Source of the DNA: Triatoma infestans
Lineage: Eukaryota; Arthropoda; Insecta; Hemiptera; Reduviidae
Direction: 5' to 3'
DNA: 64,000 nucleotides
NCBI GenBank assembly: GCA_011037195.1
Contig: JAAEAF010001111.1
Coordinates: 62,001-126,000 of the forward strand
Under the pieces are notes generated by a model that was not told the DNA's origin, searched no databases, and was given only the letters and a program-made list of their open reading frames with translations. Below, one piece after another: positions 42,393 to 54,965 of the stretch (within the stretch, counting starts at the first letter, position 1; each line of letters starts with the position of its first letter). Made by a program: the position numbers and the translations under genes.

Positions 42393-43758
42393 CTTCTTAA
42401 TACAATACTGAAATCTATGAGGTACATTAAATAAAGGGGGGGGGGAGTCATGGCAAATCAATTACATGTACGGAAGTACAAATACCAAAAGGAAAGGTTT
42501 TCTGAATCTTTGTTTTTAATTTTCTCGAAAATGGCATCAAATAATTTGCTTTAAAACTCGAAATGCTAATTGGAAGGATAGATAACTTTTGGCTATTATT
42601 CCAAACATTAATTTCAAAGAAAATTTATTTTATGGCAGTTCTGGTAATATAGGCAGTTAGACTTGTTTACCACCTAACTGGTTGTCTTTTAGTTATGTTG
42701 GGATTGTCTGAGTGGCTGCCTGAAAGACTACAATATAGTTCTACCCTTTGTCTTAAAAAAAAAAAATCAAGTAAAATTTACTGTTCCACAATTTTCTATG
42801 TAATATTCCGAACAATTAAACTTGTAATAAAAATACCAAGGTTGAACGAAATTTTGTTAATCAGCATTTTAATTATACATTAAGAGAAAGTTTTGTGAGA
42901 AAATTTCCACAAGTTCTTCTTTTTCTCTTATAATTGATTGTTACATGCAAAATTTTAGCTGTAGCAAATGATAAGGGTCCCACAATTCTACAAAATCATG
43001 ACAATTAATATTAGGATTAAAATTAGATGCCATTAAATTTGTTTCTTTTTTATTAAAATAATTTAACCAATTACAGTTTTGTGACACAGCAATTACAGAT
43101 TGAAGGATATAATAAAGTGTCTTTTCGTGTTTTATTTGAAACTAAAAATTAATAATTATTTGATTTCTAATAGCGTAGTTTAAGATAATTTCTTCTAGTT
43201 CAATAACTATAGATGTCATTTCAAAGGAACTTGTAAGATGTTTATGAGAAATCTCTCACTAAAGTAGAGTTTTTTTTGCTACACACAGACAACCATTTCC
43301 ACTAATGACTGCTAGCATCACTGTATCACGTTCCGTATTTCTAATAGATAAAGACTACCTTGGTGTGAGCGATGACTGTAAGGACATTTCACGACTCACG
43401 TCTCTTATAATAAGATTTTTTTTCCCCCTTTCCAGTTGACATTTTCCAAGCTCTATGATTTTGATATAATTAGAAATTATATAAAAATCTGATGTGAAAT
43501 AAGCAAAAGATTTTTTCTCGTATTGAAGTTTTATTTTTTTTCTTCATCTTAATTTTAACAGCATATTTAATAGTGATTTTAATATAATATAAAATAATTG
43601 CACAGATGTTTGTATTCAATTAGAGTTTTGGGGGGGGGGAGTCGTAGCTTCCCTCGGCAAATTATTGTAACCCCAAAATTTTTGGGTTCTATAAATTATT
43701 CAAAGAAAGAATTTATTTAAATTATATTAAGGCATGTAAGGTATAAAGAAAAGATAAA
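42393..43758. other. No recognisable gene
   Basis: AT-rich, with scattered degenerate Helentron-like pieces (about 42510-42620; a head motif ATCTGATGTGAAATA at 43486). Confidence 0.45.
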
Positions 43759-44193
43759 GTTGGGCGCCAGGTTTTATTTAACCAATGAATTCCAGATTAA
43801 CGGAAATGTGCAAACAATACAAATTGAGTTTAAAGCTACAATAGATAGAGTCAGGCATATTTACAGTAATTATTTTCAGAAATCTTAGAAATCATCCATC
43901 TCATATTCGTATTGCCTGTGCACCGGTATTCTATATCTTTATACAGGTAATTAATTATTATACTACGTACTTACATACATATAACGGAAATACAATATAT
44001 TCGTCGAGCTGGCTCAGGTAACAAGAAAAAAAAGGGGTACCCACTTCATACGTTAATCTTTATTAACTGATCTACTTTTATTGCCAAATCTTTGCTGGCA
44101 CTACTGTGCCATCTAGCGGCATAATCATACCTTACAGGGCTAATAAGTAGGGCTCCTCCCGCCATCTACCGTTAATTAGAAGTACTGGTTACA
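43759..44193 (-). repeat. Possible LTR with partial tRNA-Lys primer site
   Basis: The minus strand at 43759-43769 reads TGGCGCCCAAC, the first 11 nt of a tRNA-Lys-type primer site. Upstream on that strand, 43770-44193 begins TGTAACCAG and could be the LTR. Only the first 11 nt match and the LTR end is not a clean CA, so this is weak. Confidence 0.35.
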
Positions 44194-44569
44194 ATATACT
44201 CCAAAATATTTTTCTTGTACAACTATTTCAATAAAAGTGTGATATTAGTTTATAGAGAGATTACCAAGATTATAGAAAATCGTTGGAAATGTATTTGAGA
44301 AAAATGCAAAAAATTAAAAACAAAATTCGATAAATTTGCACACGTTTTAGACATGGATTTTGATCAAAAGATTCTCGTCTCATCCCTAGTTGATAAACAG
44401 ATTCTTAAATTTGAGACATTTTGTTCACAAATACAATTATACAAACACTATGATATAAACACTATATATACATATTGTAACGCAGCCACTAGTGCCATCT
44501 AGGAGAGAAAGCAGGCACCTCAAGTTCTCCTCGTGGCTGCTAGGAAGCGCTAGCGGGGCGCTCTAGCTC

Positions 44570-44594
44570 TTTCTGGAATGTTCTAGAACCTTCC
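44570..44594 (+). promoter_or_regulatory. Perfect five-unit heat-shock element (HSF site)
   Basis: TTC at 44571, GAA at 44576, TTC at 44581, GAA at 44586 and TTC at 44591: five alternating units at exact 5-bp spacing, matching the nGAAn consensus bound by HSF trimers. Its place just upstream of the LTR TATA box fits a promoter element. Confidence 0.78.
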
Positions 44595-44612
44595 CAGACC
44601 CTTCTCCACTGA

Positions 44613-44620
44613 TATAAATA
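44613..44620 (+). promoter_or_regulatory. TATA box of the solo LTR
   Basis: TATAAATA within GATATAAATAGTG. Transcription would be expected to start about 25-35 bp downstream (near 44645). Confidence 0.65.
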
Positions 44621-44885
44621 GTGAACAATAGCTCGAGTCGAGAGAATCTTGTTACTACCCTACAAACGGAGTGCGCGGTTGTGAAAAGTAAAATAAAAAG
44701 TGAATCAAGAGAACTTTTGTTTGTTTAAACGGTGTATTAATTATTATTAAGTTCTTTATTTGTAATTTATTGTGTTAAACAATAATTTTTTTTTTTTTAA
44801 TTTAGAGTATTTTATCTCCAGAACCTAAACGTACCCGCTTAAAAACTAGTTGCAGTAGCTAGTTCAGGGAGAAACGTTACAATAT

Positions 44886-45479
44886 AAATAGACACTTATT
44901 TTTCTTGTTTTTGTTTTCTAAATTTAATTCCGCTTGGAATCCATACTGCTATTACCACTAATTTTTTGCTTGTTTTTTTTTTTTTTTATTTATTTAGAAG
45001 TTTTAGATAAAATTGTTCATTTTTATTTTGCAAAAATGCTTATACGTAGACAGAAATTCGCCCGAGTGGATATTTGGCGAACAAGGGTTCGATATCCGGT
45101 TTTTTCGTTTATATGGACATTAAAAATTTATTTTATCCCCTCCAGGTTAAAAAGAAGTTTTCTCCAACTCCCCATAGAAGAAGTTGCAGATCCCATTGTG
45201 TTCTCCCACTTCCTTCAGGAGTCCCATAAACCTATACTGCACGTGTGTTATAGCAAAGGCAGTCTATCACTTTCTCTTACTCCTATTTTGGTTTAGTCTA
45301 ATGCAAGTGTTAGATTTTGTAACTGCTCCGAAGAGTCTTATCCTACCTCGGACCTGGAATGCTTACGAACTTGTATATTTAACCATTTCCAAAAAAAAAT
45401 GAAACAACTTGGAACTTCCATAATGTATAGAAAACTCAAAACATTTTATTACCGTATTCTCATGAGTTCATGGTGGCCG
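44886..45479. other. No recognisable gene
   Basis: Contains a small Helentron-like end (ACTTTCTCTTACTCC) near 45270. The frame at 44934-45296 has no family features. Confidence 0.45.
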
Positions 45480-45745
45480 CCCTGCATGGTTGTTCTTGGA
45501 AAATGACCCAACATCTCCTAAAGTAAACAAAAATAACATCGAATAGTTCTCTTCTGACGGATAATTTAGAAACCTCTACTATTAGCCTTACTTCGTCTAA
45601 ACTAAAATCTTTATAGGAAGAGCCTAATTTAAATTTAATATATTTTAGAAATTTATGTTGAATACTTTCAATCCGTGAGATATTTTTCAGAGTGTAGGGA
45701 GAACAAACACAGAATCCATATTCTATATAATTTCTTTCAACCCCA
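45480..45745 (-). pseudogene. Jockey/CR1-type LINE RT fragment
   Basis: About 80 codons on the minus strand read NYIEYGFCVCSPYTLKNISR, then IESIQHKFLKYIKFKLG and VSKLSVRRELFDVIF. This is the post-palm region (E-Y...W-S-P-Y...I-E-S-V-Q-H-K-F-L) of Jockey/CR1-type LINEs. No flanking RT motifs remain. Confidence 0.72.
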
Positions 45746-45845
45746 AAATAGAAAATAAAATACTAACCTAACCATTTATAACCTAAGCATTCTTGTAAAA
45801 TACATTCTCTCCAATAAATACATTCACACTATAAAACTGTTCACG

Positions 45846-45899
45846 CTAATAAATACGTTTACTCTAATAAATATATTCTTGCTAATAAATACATTCACA
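45846..45899. repeat. 18-bp minisatellite, three units
   Basis: CTAATAAATA begins units at 45846, 45864 and 45882, exactly 18 bp apart. A diverged unit precedes at about 45812. Confidence 0.85.
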
Positions 45900-45901
45900 C
45901 T

Positions 45902-47095
45902 AAACATACGAAATTGGAAAGTACTCGATATTCCTTTCTCCTTTAAAGGCAACCTAAATTATTGAAATCTTTAGTAATTTGGACTAGTAATGGACAAAAC
46001 ATTTATAGCCCGAGTCTATCAAAGAGAACAAAGATATGATGTTTTAATCACAGAAAATAGATAAATTTTAAAACTCAATATCTTGTGAATGATTGAACTG
46101 ATTTTAATTTTTTTCCCAGCCATTTTGTTTTTATTGTAATTACTTTAAAAATATTGCTTAAAACAATGTATTACCATCTGAAAAAAAGTAAAAAGAGAGA
46201 AAACATACTTATTAGACTTGTTAATAATGAATGAAATTAGATTTTTCAAAATAATCAGAAAAGCACAAGTATGAATGAATTTAATAAAACAAACCGCACA
46301 TCAGAATTACAAAAATTATGAAGGTTACTTGGGTGGACATTATCACGCAGACACCCTATTATATAAATAATTAAGTATAGTTTACAAAAAAAGAAAAGTC
46401 TGCTCTAAAATATGTATTATATTCCTACTGTGTAATGGCCACTGTGGGAGACATTATAGTTGTCACACATTGGTTTAAATTAATGTAGTTACAATACACT
46501 AGTTATATATTTTCATTAAGCCATGATAGAATAGAAAAGAGGAAGTTGGTAAGAGTTCTAATTTGGTATCTATAGCCATGTGTTCCTATCACTATAGTAT
46601 TAAGTATACTTTCAGGACCTAAATATATATCTTTAAGGTTCACTGGCTCTAGCCTATAACTTTCTATTCTGTGTTAAAATGTCCCATGTAACTCCATCAC
46701 CCCTCTCATTCCTTTCAAAACAAATATTTACTCCCTTTCTGAAAAACGGTGATTGTTATGTTACGTTATTTACACTCTGCAACATACCTCCTTTACAGTT
46801 GACACAATTATAGCTATTTTATCAGTTTATTTCAACGATAAGAGTTTTCCAATATAATTAATCAATTAATTTGTAAGCTTATTTGATTTTTCAGAGCGAA
46901 TAATTGAGTTATATAAAACTTCTTTTTCTAGTACGTATTTTTATGAACGCCTGCTAGTTATTTTGTAACCCGTCTTGCTTATATCTTTTATATTAGTTCA
47001 GTACATAATGAATTATGGAATGAACCCATATCAACACTATTTCTATCTATTCTAATTCATCTATCTGTCTTCTTGAATATGAGCATCAATGTGAG
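45902..47095. other. No recognisable gene
   Basis: AT-rich; nothing assigned. Confidence 0.5.
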
Positions 47096-47316
47096 TGTAA
47101 TTGGATCCGAATCATTATAGATTCATAGGATCCGAAGAAACACAAAAATGAATCAGTCTAGTTACTCGCTACTAGGCCAGTCTAGGGTGGGAGACTCTAT
47201 ATATATATTTACAGCCGAGCTAGCCCTTGAGAACAAGAGAACAAGTTTTACAACAGTTTCCCACGAGTTAATACGAGTCAGCAACCTAACCACCTACTCA
47301 TCACTCAGCCAGTCTG

Positions 47317-47347
<31 letters not shown>

Positions 47348-47440
47348 ATATATATCGCCACCTAACTTCTATTATACTTGTAAAGTCCTTGCAGTTTGTG
47401 TGTGCTTTCATGTGATACCGTGTTCAGCTTATAAGAATAT
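47096..47440 (+). repeat. LTR-like repeat of the TGTAAT...GGATCC family
   Basis: Starts TGTAATTGGATCCGAATC with a second GGATCC, then ACTCGCTACTAGGCCAGTC, TATATATATTTACAG, and a (TC)n run at about 47317-47347. Collinear with 27790-28152 on the other strand. The open frame at 47148-47540 reads through it and is unlikely to be coding. Confidence 0.58.
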
Positions 47441-49534
47441 AATTCTTTATCCACTAAATGAGATTCAATTGATAGAATTGAAACAACGATTGGTTATCCC
47501 TGCACACTTCAAAGTAGATTCAATTGTTCGGCCACTTTAGAATTGAAGAACACTCTTGTAGAAATCCGCACGATTCATGCAAATTAATGCACTATATTGT
47601 CTTAGTTTCGGAATAAATTTCAGGCAATTTCATCCTCTCCATAGATGTGTCTTATTACTGAATGTTGTACTTTTAATGTGCTAATTTCTAAAGGATTTGC
47701 GAACGATTTATGGAGTAATGACATTATTTATACTGAAACAGTGGCCAAGCAAGTGTTTCAAATTGATCATAGAAATGCCAAAGTATCCGTTATTCTTGTT
47801 TAATGGAATAAATAGTTGGGGAAACTCTCCACAACAAGCGCTAGAAACTCTATGTTGCTGATACCAACCGTATCAGCGCTAGCCCTCACCTTCAATGAGT
47901 TCTTACTTCTTCTGTCTTACCCACGTGTACTGTTCGGACGATTGGGCTGCAACTTAGAAGTATCAAGCTCCCCTCTAGAGCTGTGATTAGCCTTACAAAG
48001 AAATAGAAAAAAATCGTATAAAAGCCCGGTATTTTCTAGGCTTGATTCAGTTAAAAATCAACTCTCAGAAATCTACAAGAAAATCAACAATGAATAGAAA
48101 TCTACTAATAATTATCAAGGAATCTTCAACATAACTCTAAAAGAGTTATAATGAGCAACCACTTCCAAAAAATAATCAACTAAATTCACTCAGCTCTCTT
48201 TCAAGTAGCGCTTTTACAGGCCAGAGAGTTTTGTACAAACTATTATCTTGTACTAATCGACCGTTAGAACTTCCATGAGTGCTAACTAGCTCTCCTCATC
48301 GTTCACCAAGGAATTTTTCGCTACTATTCATTTCGCCAAAATCGTTCATCGTCCGGCCACTCTATTATCTCATATATACTCAATCTCCTCATTCAGTAAT
48401 GCAAAAAAAATTACTGTAAGTAAAAGTGTCTGCATTCTATGTATTATTACCACACCATCATCTACCATTTCCGATAATATAACATTAACATAAATATTCT
48501 ACGGTCCACAATCTCTTTACTTATCGAATGATCTTCTTACCTATTCAAAACTATACGTAGTTTTCAAATGTAAGTAGCAGACTTATTTGTCAGATGATGG
48601 TTCCCTTCCATTCTCCAGCTCTAGTAGGAGCCCCGGTTAATCTTTTGATGTTCAGCCGCTGACAGCTAGGTAGATACTCTAATCACTAGAGTTTTGAATG
48701 GAGAGCATAATTATCCATATAACATCTTGAAAAACAACAGACAAATATAAAATCTTTATTGTATCGATTAGTAGAACACCATACAGCTGTATAAAAATCA
48801 CTAGAAAGAATCATGATGCTTTTGTATTATTCATACAATTTGCTCACCCACTTCTTTCTATTGGATAAATCTTCTTTAACAATTCACCGTTTGCATTATT
48901 AATTGCTCCATTGATCCTGTACACATCTTTTTTTCCTTTCCTTATTTGTTCACAAATTGGCACTTAGGTTTATTTAAAAAAAAAAATCACCTTAATTATT
49001 TCATTCAAATTTGAAACTATTATAGGGTCTGGGAGATAATTTATATATTTGGCAGGTGAAAATTACTGAAATATGTCGTTGGTATGGAAAGAATAATAAA
49101 AAGTATTAAAGTATTTTTTAACCATTCTTGCTGTGCATATAGGAGTTAAAGTATTTAAAGTGAACTCTATTGCCTGCAAACCAGAACTATGTGCGCAATT
49201 TAAAGAACTTTCATACTGGATATTCGCTCTACTATATATATATATATATATATATGCTATCATGTCCTTTTGTAACTATACTTGCTAGCATAAACTCGGC
49301 CTATGTAACATAAAATTCTTACCTCTTCATATTAATGTAATATTTAATTTTTCCAAAATTATTACAAAAAAAGAGGCACACAATTATTTGAATCTTTGTC
49401 CGTGAATCAAATTTTGCTAAAAATTTGGGTATCACCTTTATTATGACGAACAAAACAAATGAAAAAGAAAACATTAAGACTATTTGATTTTAATAATGTT
49501 ACCATAGCATGGACATTGTTTTTCAATAATTAAG
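47441..49534. other. No recognisable gene
   Basis: AT-rich with a (TA)n tract at 49233-49254. Confidence 0.5.
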
Positions 49535-49690
49535 AGTGGGATTAGCTCAGTGGTAATGTGTTTGAATTAGTAACGCGGAGGTCCCGGGTTCAAACCAACA
49601 TTGCTGCCCTTAGATTTTCTCGCCCTAGGAGTCCCTACAGCTCACTACTCCTACTCACTACTCCTTGGAATGAATAAATTAAAAAAAAAA
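49535..49690 (+). repeat. SINE-B (tRNA-derived), second copy
   Basis: GGGATTAGCTCAGTGG (box A), GGGTTCAAACC (box B, one change), then CTGCCCTTAGATTTTC and CCTAGGAGTCCC as in 25640-25890, ending in a poly-A run at about 49680-49690. Confidence 0.72.
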
Positions 49691-49724
49691 TTCAATTATT
49701 GCTGGAATTATAAGTAGTGATTTG

Positions 49725-50465
49725 TTCCAATGAGGATTCCAATAGAGCGCTACGGGCCAGGCGATCTGCCGCCTCGTTTCCCTTATAACCTGAATGTCCG
49801 GATACTCAGCTAGAAAAACCTCATTTTGGCTACTAATTTCAATGAGTAGCCAGGCAATCCCACACCAGGTATATTAGTCCTTCCCAACAGACTGTATTTA
49901 ATCCACTAGCAAATTGTTGGAGGTATTCCCCTTCTTCATGGCAGTGTATCAGAATGCAGAGAAGACGTTATTAAAGCCCCCTCTATGTCAAAAAAGGTAG
50001 CTACTGCAATTTACTTGTCTTCAAGCGATTTGTGCAGTAGCCTGTTTAAATCATTCAGCACAAATTCAGTAGATTTTCCTGCCGGTAAGCATATTGGATG
50101 ATAATTGGATGGGGCTCTCCCCTCTCAATTTAGTCCGTAATATATCAACGTTTCCATTTTCTTTAATAGAAAAGAGGATAGGCTTATTGGTCAAAATGAC
50201 TTTGGTGTTTGATCTGCGAACCTCGCAATTTTAGAGAGAAACGCTAATTTTACTTTATGCCATATGCCTTGCGATGAATCTTCAAGCAAGACAGTCTCTG
50301 TAGAATCTTCTACATAGATGCGGGATTAGCACCTCCCTATCCTATTATAAAATGACTGGATATATTCCATCCAGCCCTGGTTTATAAAGTGCAATAGCCC
50401 AATTCGCTCGGTTTGGCCTTCTTTGCTTTCCTGAGCAGATTGTCATTTCACAGACGTAAGAATTC
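49725..50465 (-). pseudogene. Decayed LINE: RT and RNase H pieces
   Basis: Minus-strand fragments in order: ALYKPGLDGIYPVIL (RT finger motif), LPAGKSTEFVLNDLNRLL, TFFDIEGAFNNV (RT motif A) and, after an internal deletion, GYKGNEAADRLARSALLESS (RNase H). Several stops and frameshifts. The motifs fit an R1/Jockey/I-type LINE with RNase H, unrelated in detail to the LINE at 55.4 kb. Confidence 0.72.
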
Positions 50466-50599
50466 GTTGAAGGTATGTATAGTAGCTCCGTCTGCGGCTG
50501 TTATCAACAATATGTACTTCTAAATCTAGCTTTGTTGAATTTTCTAAACAGAGTTTATTCCATCATATACGCTTATGATAGCTCTTACGCTTTGGTAGT

Positions 50600-50820
50600 A
50601 GCTAGCGCCACTCGCCTTTGGTGCGAGAATTCATAGTTCGATTTCCATGAGAACAAAGTCAGCGTTGTTCCAGAATTATGAGACAAACAGTGGGGAGCTA
50701 TAATTAATAACGAAGGCTAGAACGAACTAAACGGCGATGGGAACCGCGGCGTGTTTATTACACCTGCCCTGAATTAAAAATCGCTGGCTAATAAGCCTTG
50801 GCCCTTTATGGGATGTTTAT
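50600..50820 (+). repeat. SINE-C (tRNA-derived), most complete copy
   Basis: TAGCTAGCGCCACTCGCC and GTTCGATTTCC form the tRNA-like head. The body (GTTGTTCCAGAATTATGAGA, AAGGCTAGAACGAAC, AAGCCTTGGCCCTTTATGGG) matches 26050-26245. Confidence 0.62.
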
Positions 50821-51373
50821 AATATGAGCGTTGGGTTGTAGATACCGGTGTAGATTTGTTCTTGCTGTTAGACTGATATCGCTTACAGAAAGCGAAGATT
50901 CCTGAAGAAGCGGTCAGTTCACTTCCCCCTATTGGGAGGTTTCATTATTCTACATATATTAGCCTGAATGTCCGCGGGAGGATACCCGAAGAAATGACCG
51001 ATCTCTTAAATTTCCCTCTTTTAAGGGAGTACTCTGAAGAAGCTACAATGTTTTTTAGTTTTTTAAGTCACATTTTATTCCAGTATGCCTATGTTTTTCT
51101 AGATATGTAACATATTTTTAAACATTTCCAATTTAAATAAAATTTGTCAGATGTAATTGGAGAACTTTAGTAAAAGAAGGTGATACGGTACTATTAACAT
51201 TAACATAAATGCCTCTCTGAATAGTCCTAGAAAAACTTAGCATATAACAAAGTTGTTCAGAATTCAATTTTGCATGTTTTACATCCCCAAAAAAAACTTT
51301 TGTCTAAATTGGACAGCTCGCAGTTTATTTTGTGTCTCCACTTCTTAAACAAATAGACTACAGTCCTTTCTTT
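50821..51373. other. No recognisable gene
   Basis: AT-rich; nothing assigned. Confidence 0.5.
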
Positions 51374-51377
51374 CTAT

Positions 51378-51906
51378 TGTGATGGATGCCAGAAATATAA
51401 AAATATATTTAATTTGAAATAATCAAAATTATGAAAAAATGTGACATTCTCTTGCAAAAGGACTATTCAGGTAGAAGACCACTATTGTCTTTTGAGTTCA
51501 TGAACTTGATAGCATTGTCTACGCCTTCTTCTCACAGGGGAAGATTTGAAGAACAATTAGAAGACATTCCTTCAAGAACAGTCTGCATTCTGCTTTCAAA
51601 CAAGAACAGTCTGAAACAGACATTCAAGCAGAACACTTGTTTTTCACTCTCTTAGAATCAGAGGCAGTTCAAGTTAAAACATAAGAGTTTATTCCAACTA
51701 ATTTCAGCAAATTAATAAGCATATTGCCGTGTTATTGAATAGCAATTAAATATCTTTAAAGAATATATTTAATTTAATCTACCAGTGTTTTCTTAATTAT
51801 TCTTATTACTTCTCTCACTTAAAACTTACAAACATAAGCCCTTTACAAAACCGCTCACGCCTCAAGCTACTACTACATTACAACACATCACACCAATAAC
51901 ATTTCA
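51378..51906 (+). repeat. Solo LTR, TGTGATGG family, copy 2
   Basis: 529 bp from TGTGATGGAT to AACATTTCA, flanked by CTAT on both sides (51374-51377 and 51907-51910). Longer than copy 1 because of a short internal duplication around the AAGAACAGTCTG motif (about 51574-51614). Confidence 0.78.
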
Positions 51907-51910
51907 CTAT

Positions 51911-53069
51911 CTTAAATGCACTAATTATATATTTCTTCTCAACACGCATCCATTGTTTTCAATTTATGGATTACGCGGACAGAAAAAAACATAAAACTCT
52001 TTCAGATTGTCAAAATGAAAGAGGAAAGCGGAAAAGTTATAAGATCAAAAATTATAGCATATACTCGTATATTCCACTTTATTTTTTGTATAGATTTAAC
52101 ACATTCTTTTCATAATTTTTTGAAGCAATCACTTCACTGGTCTATTATCAGCAGATGAATTAACCCAAGATTGATTCAATCGCTCATTACTGTTAAATAA
52201 TAATACATTATGTAATGTAATAATTATAAAGTTATAAATATATAATTATAAAAACTATATAATTATAACAAATATAGATAATAAAATAATAATTATTAAA
52301 AAAAAATGAATCTTTTTTTTCCCAGCTACAATATTTAACTATATATTGTAGAGGAACATAATGTGACATGTCTGTCAAAATATATGTTGTGTTAGAAAAA
52401 CAGATCTAAGATGCTGACTGGGGATTACCACCACAGCTGATAGTGATTTGTTCGGTGTCTTTCAAGGAAATTCTCTTAGGCATCTGTTTGGATCCCTTAC
52501 AGGGGGATTGTGGTTTAAGGAAAACATCTCTAGTAAATACTAGGGGAGGCTATGCTAGAATAGAATTTGTGAGAAAACAGACAAAAAACACTCACCTATC
52601 TTGTGATATATTGCTTGAGTTGTAAGGAGATATTCTTAGGATCTTTGATTGTAAAAAGGATGCTGTGATAAGAGATGAGAACATCTTCGGGAAGATGCCC
52701 GAACTTTTTCTTGATTATTGCGTACCTTTGGGAAAATTGAGTATAGATTTTGTTTCTAGACCCAGGTGGTTATTGTTCTTCATCGGGAAGCTTCAGAAAG
52801 CCTAAGACTTGTCTTTCACCGCAGACGAATAATAATAATTGTATTTCACTTGTATTTAAAAATATATCCTGGGAAAATTTATATTTTGTGAAATTCTGGG
52901 GTGCTGGTTGTTGCTGGAAGACTTCCCTCTCCAAGAGCCTCTCAATAAAAAGAATGGTTCTCTACCAGTCTGATGTTAAGAATATAAATCATTCCAAATT
53001 GAAGAAATTTGTTAAATAAAGATTAAAAATACAAAAATGCGGTGATTTTTTTTAACATATAGTTTTTTT
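51911..53069. other. No recognisable gene
   Basis: AT-rich; frames at 52443-53019 show no family features. Confidence 0.5.
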
Positions 53070-54071
53070 ACTTCCTCTTAGTCCTAGTAAAAGAGGAAGT
53101 ATTATAATCGTGTCAAATTTTCGATATCGAGTTTTCACCGGAAATATCCGTTTTGAGGTCCCCTGAGTCTAAAAATGTGGTTTTTAGCAAAGGTGACTAT
53201 ATATATGTGAACAGCATAGCTCAAAAACGAAAAACCGTAGAAAGTTTAAACTTGATGTTCCGTTTAGGTATCACCATGGCATCTGACAATAGGTCATCTG
53301 TCAAAATTCCTCAACCGGAAGTATCACTTGACTGAATGTTTTTCACTTTTTTTGCAATTTTCTCAAAAAAGACTCCAACGATTTTCTTTAAACTAAATAT
53401 ATATCAAAACTACACATACAAAGATCTACAATTTTTTTTTTTTAAACATTTCTCTGGGAAAATTCATTTAAGGGCACTTTTGGGGGAGGGGTGGAGTTAG
53501 GTTTTCCTCTAAAATGCTATTTTCAGGTTATTACACAATTCTAACATCTAAATAATATCAATTAGAATTAAATATGTTGTTAAAATGCCGAGTTGGAAAA
53601 AAAAAATAATCGGATGACCGGAAGTGCATTTTTACTAGGAAGTATTTTTCAGTTTTCTGCTATTTTCTCTAAAACGACTCCATTTTTTTTTTAAACTAGG
53701 AATGTGAACTACACATATAAAAAGCTATAATTTTTATATATAACATTTCTTCTGGTAAAGTCATTTAAGATGGTTTTTTTGGAGAGGAGTGGGGGTCATG
53801 TTTTCCTCTAAAGTGCTATCATAGTTGATTATACAATTCTACCATCCAAACAAAATTAATTAGAAATAAATAGATTGCCAAAATTCCGTGTTTCAAGAAA
53901 ATTAGTAAACCGGCGTGCGATTTTACTGAATAGTTTGTTTCAATTTTTGCGATTTTCTCCATAAAAACATCGACGAATTTCATTAAATTTGGTTTAATAA
54001 TTATAAAATTTGTCAATCACAATTTTAAAAACTGGAGTAAGAGAAAGTTGTGTGAGTTATATCACACCAGA
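53070..54071 (-). mobile_element. Helentron/HINE-like repeat, complete minus-strand copy
   Basis: Both ends present: the palindromic end at 53070 (ACTTCCTCTTAGTCC) and CACCAGA at 54071, with GGAGTAAGAGAAAGT inside. AACCGGAAGT near 53314 and the GACCGGAAGTGC form near 53614 mark internal units. About 1 kb, like 15351-16343. Confidence 0.7.
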
Positions 54072-54217
54072 TTTTTTTTTTTATATGCAAAAATTAATTT
54101 TTTTTTTGTATTTGATATGATCGTAAATTTTTTTGGTGATTCTCCACCAATGATAGATAGTTCATCATAACAAAATGGCCTTAACAGTATGTAGTAAAAC
54201 AATAATTATTTCTATTG

Positions 54218-54961
54218 TGTGACGTTACTTATAAAGTAGTAAGTCAATATTATGTTAAGTAGTTACATACGAGTAAGCGTGATAAGTGAATGAGTGAAGT
54301 GCTGCTATCTGTGACGAGGAACCGCATTAGAGTGGAGGGGAGAGCGACCGAGCGAGAGAGGTGGGACTGGAGAGAAGGTCATTCTTGCTGTCGCACTGAG
54401 AAGCGCCTGTGTCTGAATCAAGAAATAAACGTTCGTAACTGGCAACTACAAGGTACCTACTACCTGATGATCGAAGTAATCAAGAATTCACAATCATCGT
54501 GAATTGGGCTCGATCGCACTGATCGCATGACCGCATCTCCTCGAGAGACCAGGTACGACTTCCTGTTTGTCCGTCTGTGTTCGACCTCTCCCGACACCAC
54601 CTCGACGTCATCCTTCTCAACGACGCCGGTGTAACCAATTGACTGTACTTGTGTAATTAACTCTATTTGTAGATAGGAATTAATACCTCTCAGAAAGTGC
54701 TAACGATTGATGTAATAAGTATTATAATAGTAATATAGTATTATTGATGTAATAAATAATATAATTATAGTACGTAAACTCTATGTGTGAATGTGTGGAT
54801 GTCTGGTTCTGTAGTGGTAAGTTAGTATAAGCCCTGAAATGATGTAATTTAGTTCCATAGTATTTGAAAAATTAGAAATACTTTCGTATATTGTCGAATA
54901 TTCTGTACACCTAGCCTAGCCCCCTTCCTCGCCTAACCGCTCCACCTCAGGTAACATCACA
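54218..54961 (+). repeat. 5' LTR of the second Ty3/gypsy element
   Basis: 744 bp with inverted ends TGTGACGTTAC and GTAACATCACA. An AATAAA lies at 54424-54429. No obvious TATA box. Confidence 0.78.
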
Positions 54962-54965
54962 ACAT

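Larger units (their letters stand above)
44476..44881 (+). repeat. Solo LTR with heat-shock element and TATA box
   Basis: 406 bp with inverted ends TGTAACG and CGTTACA, flanked by ATAT on both sides (44472-44475 and 44882-44885). A five-unit heat-shock element lies ~20 bp upstream of TATAAATA. No internal retroelement sequence adjoins it, so it is a solo LTR left by recombination. Confidence 0.8.

Noticed and set aside
44118..44131. GTGCCATCTAGCGG, similar to the CTCF core motif on the minus strand
   Set aside because: A single 14-bp match inside a possible LTR; insect CTCF sites differ and nothing else supports insulator function.
47148..47540. A 130-codon plus-strand open frame
   Set aside because: It reads through the TATA region and (TC)n run of an LTR-like repeat; the Ser/Leu-rich middle is simple repeat. 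Not convincing as a gene.
49541..49612. A possible tRNA gene
   Set aside because: Same SINE family; box B is mutated and there is no 7-bp acceptor stem.
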